In this document: in pieces, positions 50,201-62,200 of the stretch | Layout of the letters: each line of letters starts with the position of its first letter | How positions within the stretch are numbered: position 1 is the first letter of the stretch | Assembly: GCF_964340395.1 (NCBI RefSeq) | Contig: NC_135567.1 | Span: 4,061,899-4,125,898 of the forward strand | DNA from: Glandiceps talaboti | Taxonomy: Eukaryota > Hemichordata > Enteropneusta > Spengelidae | Length of the DNA stretch: 64,000 nucleotides | Direction of reading: 5' to 3' | The notes under the pieces: model-generated | Seen by the model: only the letters and a program-made list of their open reading frames with translations | What the model was told of the DNA's origin: nothing | The model's database searches: none | Made by a program: the position numbers and the translations under genes

Positions 50201-53200
50201 AATAGGTGAAAAACAGTGACAGTGTTATTGTAGCATGAATGAATTTGGAAAAGAGTATAGTTTGTAAGGCTAGGTAACTCTGGTGTCTGGTCTCCTAGTT
50301 ACATGCTAAAAATCAAAATGGCGGACATTTTTCTAATAAATTTTATTAGTTTAGTCTAAGGTGAAAAACAGTGACAGTGTTGTTGTAGCATGAATGAATT
50401 TGGAAACGAGTATAGTTTGTATGGGTAGGTAACTCTGGTGTCTGGTCTCCTAGTTACAGGCTAAAAATCAAAATGGTGGACATTTTTCTAATAAATTTTA
50501 GTAGTTTAGTCTAAGATGGATAGAAATAGGTGAAAAACACTGGCAGTGTTATTGTAGCATGAATCAATTTGTAAAAGAGTATAGTTTGTAAGGCTGGGTA
50601 ACTCTGGTGTCTGGTCTCCTAGTTACATGCTAAAAATCAAAATGGCGGACATTTTTCTAATAAATTTCAGTAGTTTAGTCTAAGATGGATAGAAATAGGT
50701 GAAAAACAGTGACAGTGTTGTTGTAGCATGAATGAATTTGGAAACGAGTATAGTTTGTATGGCTAGGTAACTCTGGTGTCTGGTCTCCTAGTTACATGCT
50801 AAAAATCAAAATGGCGGACATTTTTCTAATAAATTTTATTAGTTTAGTCTAAGATGGATAGAAATAGGTGAAAAACACTGGCAGTGTTATTGTAGCATGA
50901 ATCAATTTGTAAAAGAGTATAGTTTGTAAGGCTGGGTAACTCTGGTGTCTGGTCTCCTAGTTACAGGCTAAAAATCAAAATGGCGGACATTTTTCTAATA
51001 AATTTTATTAGTTTAGTCTAAGATGGATAGAAATAGGTGAAAAACACTGGCAGTGTTATTGTAGCATGAATGAATTTGGAAAAGAGTATAGTTTGTAAGT
51101 CTAGGTAACTCTGGTGTCTGGTCTCCTAGTTACAGGCTAAAAATCAAAATGGCGGACATTTTTCTAAAAAATGTTATTAGTTTAGTCTAAGATGGATAGA
51201 AATAGGTGAAAAACAGTGACAGTGTTATTGTAGCATGAATGAATTTGGAAAAGAGTATAGTTTGTAAGGCTAGGTAACTCTGGTGTCTGGTCTCCTAGTT
51301 ACAGGCTAGAAATCAAAATGGCGGACATTTTTCTAAAAAATTTTATTAGTTTAGTCTAAGATGGATAGAAATAGGTGAAAAACAGTGACAGTGTTATTGT
51401 AGCATGAATGAATTTGGAAAAGAGTATAGTTTGTAAGGCTAGGTAACTCTGGTGTCTGGTCTCCTAGTTACATGCTAAAAATCAAAATGGCGGACATTTT
51501 TCTAAAAAAATGTATTAGTTTAGTCTAAGATGGATAGAAATAGGTGAAAAACAGTGACAGTGTTGTTGTAGCATGAATGAATTTGGAAACGAGTATAGTT
51601 TGTATGGCTAGGTAACTCTGGTGTCTGGTCTCCTAGTTACAGGCTAGAAATCAAAATGGCGGACATTTTTCTAAAAAAATTTAGTAGTTTAGTCTAAGAT
51701 GGATAGAAATAGGTGAAAAACAGTGACAGTGTTATTGTAGCATGAATGAATTTGGAAAAGAGTATAGTTTGTAAGGCTAGGTAACTCTGGTGTCTGGTCT
51801 CCTAGTTACATGCTAAAAATCAAAATGGCGGACATTTTTCTAATAAATTTTATTAGTTTAGTCTAAGATGGATAGAAATAGGTGAAAAACAGTGACAGTG
51901 TTGTTGTAGCATGAATGAATTTGGAAACGAGTATAGTTTGTATGGCTAGGTAACTCTGGTGTCTGGTCTCCTAGTTACAGGCTAAAAATCAAAATGGTGG
52001 ACATTTTTCTAATAAATTTTAGTAGTTTAGTCTAAGATGGATAGAAATAGGTGAAAAACACTGGCAGTGTTATTGTAGCATGAATCAATTTGTAAAAGAG
52101 TATAGTTTGTAAGGCTGGGTAACTCTGGTGTCTGGTCTCCTAGTTACATGCTAAAAATCAAAATGGCGGACATTTTTCTAATAAATTTCAGTAGTTTAGT
52201 CTAAGATGGATAGAAATAGGTGAAAAACAGTGACAGTGTTGTTGTAGCATGAATGAATTTGGAAACGAGTATAGTTTGTATGGCTAGGTAACTCTGGTGT
52301 CTGGTCTCCTAGTTACATGCTAAAAATCAAAATGGCGGACATTTTTCTAATAAATTTTATTAGTTTAGTCTAAGATGGATAGAAATAGGTGAAAAACACC
52401 GGCAGTGTTATTGTAGCATGAATCAATTTGTAAAAGAGTATAGTTTGTAAGGCTGGGTAACTCTGGTGTCTGGTCTCCTAGTTACAGGCTAAAAATCAAA
52501 ATGGCGGACATTTTTCTAATAAATTTTATTAGTTTAGTCTAAGATGGATAGAAATAGGTGAAAAACACTGGCAGTGTTATTGTAGCATGAATGAATTTGG
52601 AAAAGAGTATAGTTTGTAAGTCTAGGTAACTCTGGTGTCTGGTCTCCTAGTTACAGGCTAAAAATCAAAATGGCGGACATTTTTCTAAAAAATTTTATTA
52701 GTTTAGTCTAAGATGGATAGAAATAGGTGAAAAACAGTGACAGTGTTATTGTAGCATGAATGAATTTGGAAAAGAGTATAGTTTGTAAGGCTGGGTAACT
52801 CTGGTGTCTGGTCTCCTAGTTACAGGCTAGAAATCAAAATGGCGGACATTTTTCTAAAAAAATTTTATTAGTTTAGTCTAAGATGGATAGAAATAGGTGA
52901 AAAACAGTGACAGTGTTATTGTAGCATGAATGAATTTGGAAAAGAGTATAGTTTGTAAGGCTAGGTAACTCTGGTGTCTGGTCTCCTAGTTACATGCTAA
53001 AAATCAAAATGGCGGACATTTTTCTAAAAAATTTTATTAGTTTAGTCTAAGATGGATAGAAATAGGTGAAAAACAGTGACAGTGTTATTGTAGCATGAAT
53101 GAATTTGGAAAAGAGTATAGTTTGTAAGGCTAGGTAACTCTGGTGTCTGGTCTCCTAGTTACAGGCTAAAAATCAAAATGGCGGACATTTTTCTAAAAAA

Positions 53201-56200
53201 TTTTAGTAGTTTAGTCTAAGATGGATAGAAATAGGTGAAAAACAGTGACAGTGTTATTGTAGCATGAATGAATTTGGAAAAGAGTATAGTTTGTAAGGCT
53301 GGGTAACTCTGGTGTCTGGTCTCCTAGTTACAGGCTAAAAATCAAAATGGCGGACATTTTTCTAATAAATTTTATTAGTTTAGTCTAAGATGGATAGAAA
53401 TAGGTGAAAAACACTGGCAGTGTTATTGTAGCATGAATCAATTTGTAAAAGAGTATAGTTTGTAAGGCTGGGTAACTCTGGTGTCTGGTCTCCTAGTTAC
53501 AGGCTAAAAATCAAAATGGCGGACATTTTTCTAATAAATTTTATTAGTTTAGTCTAAGATGGATAGAAATAGGTGAAAAACAGTGACAGTGTTGTTGTAG
53601 CATGAATGAATTTGGAAAAGAGTATAGTTTGTAAGGCTAGGTAACTCTGGTGTCTGGTCTCCTAGTTACAGGCTAAAAATCAAAATGGCGGACATTTTTC
53701 TAAAAAATTTTATTAGTTTAGTCTAAGATGGATAGAAATAGGTGAAAAACAGTGACAGTGTTATTGTAGCATGAATGAATTTGGAAAAGAGTATAGTTTG
53801 TAAGGCTAGGTAACTCTGGTGTCTGGTCTCCTAGTTACATGCTAAAAATCAAAATGGCGGACATTTTTCTAATAAATTTTATTAGTTTAGTCTAAGATGG
53901 ATAGAAATAGGTGAAAAACAGTGACAGTGTTGTTGTAGCATGAATGAATTTGGAAACGAGTATAGTTTGTATGGCTAGGTAACTCTGGTGTCTGGTCTCC
54001 TAGTTACAGGCTAGAAATCAAAATGGCGGACATTTTTCTAAAAAAATTTAGTAGTTTAGTCTAAGATGGATAGAAATAGGTGAAAAACAGTGACAGTGTT
54101 ATTGTAGCATGAATGAATTTGGAAAAGAGTATAGTTTGTAAGGCTAGGTAACTCTGGTGTCTGGTCTCCTAGTTACATGCTAGAAATCAAAATGGCGGAC
54201 ATTTTTCTAATAAATTTTATTAGTTTAGTCTAAGATGGATAGAAATAGGTGAAAAACAGTGACAGTGTTGTTGTAGCATGAATGAATTTGGAAACGAGTA
54301 TAGTTTGTATGGCTAGGTAACTCTGGTGTCTGGTCTCCTAGTTACAGGCTAAAAATCAAAATGGTGGACATTTTTCTAATAAATTTTAGTAGTTTAGTCT
54401 AAGATGGATAGAAATAGGTGAAAAACACTGGCAGTGTTATTGTAGCATGAATCAATTTGTAAAAGAGTATAGTTTGTAAGGCTGGGTAACTCTGGTGTCT
54501 GGTCTCCTAGTTACATGCTAAAAATCAAAATGGCGGACATTTTTCTAATAAATTTCAGTAGTTTAGTCTAAGATGGATAGAAATAGGTGAAAAACAGTGA
54601 CAGTGTTGTTGTAGCATGAATGAATTTGGAAACGAGTATAGTTTGTATGGCTAGGTAACTCTGGTGTCTGGTCTCCTAGTTACATGCTAAAAATCAAAAT
54701 GGCGGACATTTTTCTAATAAATTTTATTAGTTTAGTCTAAGATGGATAGAAATAGGTGAAAAACACTGGCAGTGTTATTGTAGCATGAATCAATTTGTAA
54801 AAGAGTATAGTTTGTAAGGCTGGGTAACTCTGGTGTCTGGTCTCCTAGTTACAGGCTAAAAATCAAAATGGCGGACATTTTTCTAATAAATTTTATTAGT
54901 TTAGTCTAAGATGGATAGAAATAGGTGAAAAACACTGGCAGTGTTATTGTAGCATGAATGAATTTGGAAAAGAGTATAGTTTGTAAGTCTAGGTAACTCT
55001 GGTGTCTGGTCTCCTAGTTACAGGCTAAAAATCAAAATGGCGGACATTTTTCTAAAAAATTTTATTAGTTTAGTCTAAGATGGATAGAAATAGGTGAAAA
55101 ACAGTGACAGTGTTATTGTAGCATGAATGAATTTGGAAAAGAGTATAGTTTGTAATGCTAGGTAACTCTGGTGTCTGGTCTCCTAGTTACAGGCTAGAAA
55201 TCAAAATGGCGGACATTTTTCTAAAAAATTTTATTAGTTTAGTCTAAGATGGATAGAAATAGGTGAAAAACAGTGACAGTGTTATTGTAGCATGAATGAA
55301 TTTGGAAAAGAGTATAGTTTGTAAGGCTAGGTAACTCTGGTGTCTGGTCTCCTAGTTACATGCTAAAAATCAAAATGGCGGACATTTTTCTAAAAATTTT
55401 TATTAGTTTAGTCTAAGATGGATAGAAATAGGTGAAAAACAGTGACAGTGTTATTGTAGCATGAATGAATTTGGAAAAGAGTATAGTTTGTAAGGCTAGG
55501 TAACTCTGGTGTCTGGTCTCCTAGTTACAGACTAAAAATCAAAATGGCGGACATTTTTCTAAAAAATTTTAGTAGTTTAGTCTAAGATGGATAGAAATAG
55601 GTGAAAAACAGTGACAGTGTTATTGTAGCATGAATGAATTTGGAAAAGAGTATAGTTTGTAAGGCTGGGTAACTCTGGTGTCTGGTCTCCTAGTTACAGG
55701 CTAAAAATCAAAATGGCGGACATTTTTCTAATAAATTTTATTAGTTTAGTCTAAGATGGATAGAAATAGGTGAAAAACACTGGCAGTGTTATTGTAGCAT
55801 GAATCAATTTGTAAAAGAGTATAGTTTGTAAGGCTGGGTAACTCTGGTGTCTGGTCTCCTAGTTACAGGCTAAAAATCAAAATGGCGGACATTTTTCTAA
55901 TAAATTTTATTAGTTTAGTCTAAGATGGATAGAAATAGGTGAAAAACAGTGACAGTGTTGTTGTAGCATGAATGAATTTGGAAAAGAGTATAGTTTGTAA
56001 GGCTAGGTAACTCTGGTGTCTGGTCTCCTAGTTACAGGCTAAAAATCAAAATGGCGGACATTTTTCTAAAAAATTTTATTAGTTTAGTCTAAGATGGATA
56101 GAAATAGGTGAAAAACAGTGACAGTGTTATTGTAGCATGAATGAATTTGGAAAAGAGTATAGTTTGTAAGGCTAGGTAACTCTGGTGTCTGGTCTCCTAG

Positions 56201-59200
56201 TTACATGCTAAAAATCAAAATGGCGGACATTTTTCTAATAAATTTTATTAGTTTAGTCTAAGATGGATAGAAATAGGTGAAAAACAGTGACAGTGTTGTT
56301 GTAGCATGAATGAATTTGGAAACGAGTATAGTTTGTATGGCTAGGTAACTCTGGTGTCTGGTCTCCTAGTTACAGGCTAGAAATCAAAATGGCGGACATT
56401 TTTCTAAAAAAATTTAGTAGTTTAGTCTAAGATGGATAGAAATAGGTGAAAAACAGTGACAGTGTTATTGTAGCATGAATGAATTTGGAAAAGAGTATAG
56501 TTTGTAAGGCTAGGTAACTCTGGTGTCTGGTCTCCTAGTTACATGCTAGAAATCAAAATGGCGGACATTTTTCTAAAAAATTTTATTAGTTTAGTCTAAG
56601 ATGGATAGAAATAGGTGAAAAACAGTGACAGTGTTATTGTAGCATGAATGAATTTGGAAAAGAGTATAGTTTGTAAGGCTAGGTAACTCTGGTGTCTGGT
56701 ATCCTAGTTACAGGCTAAAAATCAAAATGGCGGACATTTTTCCCTAAAAATTTTTATTAGTTTAGTCTAAGATGGATAGAAATAGGTGAAAAACAGTGAC
56801 AGTGTTATTGTAGCATGAATGAATTTGGAAAAGAGTATAGTTTGTAAGGCTAGGTAACTCTGGTGTCTGGTCTCCTAGTTACAGGCTAAAAATCAAAATG
56901 GCGGACATTTTTCTAAAAAATTTTAGTAGTTTAGTCTAAGATGGATAGAAATAGGTGAAAAACAGTGACAGTGTTATTGTAGCATGAATGAATTTGGAAA
57001 AGAGTATAGTTTGTAAGGCTGGGTAACTCTGGTGTCTGGTCTCCTAGTTACAGGCTAAAAATCAAAATGGCGGACATTTTTCTAATAAATTTTATTAGTT
57101 TAGTCTAAGATGGATAGAAATAGGTGAAAAACACTGGCAGTGTTATTGTAGCATGAATCAATTTGTAAAAGAGTATAGTTTGTAAGGCTGGGTAACTCTG
57201 GTGTCTGGTCTCCTAGTTACAGGCTAAAAATCAAAATGGCGGACATTTTTCTAAAAATTTTTATTAGTTTAGTCTAAGATGGATAGAAATAGGTGAAAAA
57301 CAGTGACAGTGTTATTGTAGCATGAATGAATTTGGAAAAGAGTATAGTTTGTAAGGCTAGGTAACTCTGGTGTCTGGTCTCCTAGTTACATGCTAAAAGT
57401 CAAAATGGCGGACATTTTTCTAATAAATTTTATTAGTTTAGTCTAAGATGGATAGAAATAGGTGAAAAACAGTGACAGTGTTGTTGTAGCATGAATGAAT
57501 TTGGAAACGAGTATAGTTTGTATGGCTAGGTAACTCTGGTGTCTGGTCTCCTAGTTACAGGCTAGAAATCAAAATGGCGGACATTTTTCTAAAAATTTTT
57601 ATTAGTTTAGTCTAAGATGGATAGAAATAGGTGAAAAACAGTGACAGTGTTATTGTAGCATGAATGAATTTGGAAAAGAGTATAGTTTGTAAGGCTAGGT
57701 AACTCTGGTGTCTGGTCTCCTAGTTACAGGCTAAAAATCAAAATGGCGGACATTTTTCTAAAAAAAATTTATTAGTTTAGTCTAAGATGGATAGAAATAG
57801 GTGAAAAACAGTGACAGTGTTATTGTAGCATGAATGAATTTGGAAAAGAGTATAGTTTGTAAGGCTAGGTAACTCTGGTGTCTGGTCTCCTAGTTACAGG
57901 CTAAAAATCAAAATGGCGGACATTTTTCTAAAAAAATTTAGTAGTTTAGTCTAAGATGGATAGAAATAGGTGAAAAACAGTGACAGTGTTATTGTAGCAT
58001 GAATGAATTTGGAAAAGAGTATAGTTTGTAAGGCTGGGTAACTCTGGTGTCTGGTCTCCTAGTTACAGGCTAAAAATCAAAATGGCGGACATTTTTCTAA
58101 TAAATTTTATTAGTTTAGTCTAAGATGGATAGAAATAGGTGAAAAACACTGGCAGTGTTATTGTAGCATGAATCAATTTGTAAAAGAGTATAGTTTGTAA
58201 GGCTGGGTAACTCTGGTGTCTGGTCTCCTAGTTACAGGCTAAAAATCAAAATGGCGGACATTTTTCTAATAAATTTTATTAGTTTAGTCTAAGATGGATA
58301 GAAATAGGTGAAAAACAGTGACAGTGTTGTTGTAGCATGAATGAATTTGGAAAAGAGTATAGTTTGTAAGGCTAGGTAACTCTGGTGTCTGGTCTCCTAG
58401 TTACAGGCTAAAAATCAAAATGGCGGACATTTTTCTAAAAAATTTTATTAGTTTAGTCTAAGATGGATAGAAATAGGTGAAAAACAGTGACAGTGTTATT
58501 GTAGCATGAATGAATTTGGAAAAGAGTATAGTTTGTAAGGCTAGGTAACTCTGGTGTCTGGTCTCCTAGTTACATGCTAAAAATCAAAATGGCGGACATT
58601 TTTCTAATAAATTTTATTAGTTTAGTCTAAGATGGATAGAAATAGGTGAAAAACAGTGACAGTGTTGTTGTAGCATGAATGAATTTGGAAACGAGTATAG
58701 TTTGTATGGCTAGGTAACTCTGGTGTCTGGTCTCCTAGTTACAGGCTAGAAATCAAAATGGCGGACATTTTTCTAAAAAAATTTAGTAGTTTAGTCTAAG
58801 ATGGATAGAAATAGGTGAAAAACAGTGACAGTGTTATTGTAGCATGAATGAATTTGGAAAAGAGTATAGTTTGTAAGGCTAGGTAACTCTGGTGTCTGGT
58901 CTCCTAGTTACATGCTAGAAATCAAAATGGCGGACATTTTTCTAAAAAATTTTATTAGTTTAGTCTAAGATGGATAGAAATAGGTGAAAAACAGTGACAG
59001 TGTTATTGTAGCATGAATGAATTTGGAAAAGAGTATAGTTTGTAAGGCTAGGTAACTCTGGTGTCTGGTCTCCTAGTTACAGGCTAAAAATCAAAATGGC
59101 GGACATTTTTCCCTAAAAAATTTTATTAGTTTAGTCTAAGATGGATAGAAATAGGTGAAAAACAGTGACAGTGTTATTGTAGCATGAATGAATTTGGAAA

Positions 59201-62200
59201 AGAGTATAGTTTGTAAGGCTAGGTAACTCTGGTGTCTGGTCTCCTAGTTACAGGCTAAAAATCAAAATGGCGGACATTTTTCTAAAAAATTTTAGTAGTT
59301 TAGTCTAAGATGGATAGAAATAGGTGAAAAACAGTGACAGTGTTATTGTAGCATGAATGAATTTGGAAAAGAGTATAGTTTGTAAGGCTGGGTAACTCTG
59401 GTGTCTGGTCTCCTAGTTACAGGCTAAAAATCAAAATGGCGGACATTTTTCTAATAAATTTTATTAGTTTAGTCTAAGATGGATAGAAATAGGTGAAAAA
59501 CACTGGCAGTGTTATTGTAGCATGAATCAATTTGTAAAAGAGTATAGTTTGTAAGGCTGGGTAACTCTGGTGTCTGGTCTCCTAGTTACAGGCTAGAAAT
59601 CAAAATGGCGGACATTTTTCTAAAAAATTTTATTAGTTTAGTCTAAGATGGATAGAAATAGGTGAAAAACAGTGACAGTGTTATTGTAGCATGAATGAAT
59701 TTGGAAAAGAGTATAGTTTGTAAGGCTAGGTAACTCTGGTGTCTGGTCTCCTAGTTACAGGCTAAAAATCAAAATGGCGGACATTTTTCTAAAAAATTTT
59801 ATTAGTTTAGTCTAAGATGGATAGAAATAGGTGAAAAACAGTGACAGTGTTATTGTAGCATGAATGAATTTGGAAAAGAGTATAGTTTGTAAGGCTAGGT
59901 AACTCTGGTGTCTGGTCTCCTAGTTACATACTAAAAATCAAAATGGCGGACATTTTTCTAATAAATTTCAGTAGTTTAGTCTAAGATGGATAGAAATAGG
60001 TGAAAAACAGTGACAGTGTTGTTGTAGCATGAATGAATTTGGAAACGAGTATAGTTTGTATGGCTAGGTAACTCTGGTGTCTGGTCTCCTAGTTACAGGC
60101 TAAAAATCAAAATGGTGGACATTTTTCTAATAAATTTTAGTAGTTTAGTCTAAGATGGATAGAAATAGGTGAAAAACACTGGCAGTGTTATTGTAGCATG
60201 AATCAATTTGTAAAAGAGTATAGTTTGTAAGGCTGGGTAACTCTGGTGTCTGGTCTCCTAGTTACATGCTAAAAATCAAAATGGCGGACATTTTTCTAAT
60301 AAATTTCAGTAGTTTAGTCTAAGATGGATAGAAATAGGTGAAAAACAGTGACAGTGTTGTTGTAGCATGAATGAATTTGGAAAAGAGTATAGTTTGTAAG
60401 GCTAGGTAACTCTGGTGTCTGGTCTCCTAGTTACAGGCTAAAAATCAAAATGGCGGACATTTTTCTAAAAAATTTTATTAGTTTAGTCTAAGATGGATAG
60501 AAATAGGTGAAAAACAGTGACAGTGTTATTGTAGCATGATTGAATTTGGAAAAGAGTATAGTTTGTAAGGCTAGGTAACTCTGGTGTCTGGTCTCCTAGT
60601 TACATGCTAAAAATCAAAATGGCAGACATTTTTCTAATAAATTTTATTAGTTTAGTCTAAGATGGATAGAAATAGGTGAAAAACAGTGACAGTGTTGTTG
60701 TAGCATGAATGAATTTGGAAACGAGTATAGTTTGTATGGCTAGGTAACTCTGGTGTCTGGTCTCCTAGTTACAGGCTAGAAATCAAAATGGCGGACATTT
60801 TTCTAAAAAAATTTAGTAGTTTAGTCTAAGATGGATAGAAATAGGTGAAAAACAGTGACAGTGTTATTGTAGCATGAATGAATTTGGAAAAGAGTATAGT
60901 TTGTAAGGCTAGGTAACTCTGGTGTCTGGTCTCCTAGTTACATGCTAGAAATCAAAATGGCGGACATTTTTCTAAAAAATTTTATTAGTTTAGTCTAAGA
61001 TGGATAGAAATAGGTGAAAAACAGTGACAGTGTTATTGTAGCATGAATGAATTTGGAAAAGAGTATAGTTTGTAAGGCTAGGTAACTCTGGTGTCTGGTC
61101 TCCTAGTTACAGGCTAAAAATCAAAATGGCGGACATTTTTCCCTAAAAAATTTTATTAGTTTAGTCTAAGATGGATAGAAATAGGTGAAAAACAGTGACA
61201 GTGTTATTGTAGCATGAATGAATTTGGAAAAGAGTATAGTTTGTAAGGCTAGGTAACTCTGGTGTCTGGTCTCCTAGTTACAGGCTAAAAATCAAAATGG
61301 CGGACATTTTTCTAAAAAATTTTAGTAGTTTAGTCTAAGATGGATAGAAATAGGTGAAAAACAGTGACAGTGTTATTGTAGCATGAATGAATTTGGAAAA
61401 GAGTATAGTTTGTAAGGCTGGGTAACTCTGGTGTCTGGTCTCCTAGTTACAGGCTAAAAATCAAAATGGCGGACATTTTTCTAATAAATTTTATTAGTTT
61501 AGTCTAAGATGGATAGAAATAGGTGAAAAACACTGGCAGTGTTATTGTAGCATGAATCAATTTGTAAAAGAGTATAGTTTGTAAGGCTGGGTAACTCTGG
61601 TGTCTGGTCTCCTAGTTACAGGCTAGAAATCAAAATGGCGGACATTTTTCTAAAAAATTTTATTAGTTTAGTCTAAGATGGATAGAAATAGGTGAAAAAC
61701 AGTGACAGTGTTATTGTAGCATGAATGAATTTGGAAAAGAGTATAGTTTGTAAGGCTAGGTAACTCTGGTGTCTGGTCTCCTAGTTACAGGCTAAAAATC
61801 AAAATGGCGGACATTTTTCTAAAAAATTTTATTAGTTTAGTCTAAGATGGATAGAAATAGGTGAAAAACAGTGACAGTGTTATTGTAGCATGAATGAATT
61901 TGGAAAAGAGTATAGTTTGTAAGGCTAGGTAACTCTGGTGTCTGGACTCCTAGTTACATACTAAAAATCAAAATGGCGGACATTTTTCTAATAAATTTCA
62001 GTAGTTTAGTCTAAGATGGATAGAAATAGGTGAAAAACAGTGACAGTGTTGTTGTAGCATGAATGAATTTGGAAACGAGTATAGTTTGTATGGCTAGGTA
62101 ACTCTGGTGTCTGGTCTCCTAGTTACAGGCTAAAAATCAAAATGGTGGACATTTTTCTAATAAATTTTAGTAGTTTAGTCTAAGATGGATAGAAATAGGT

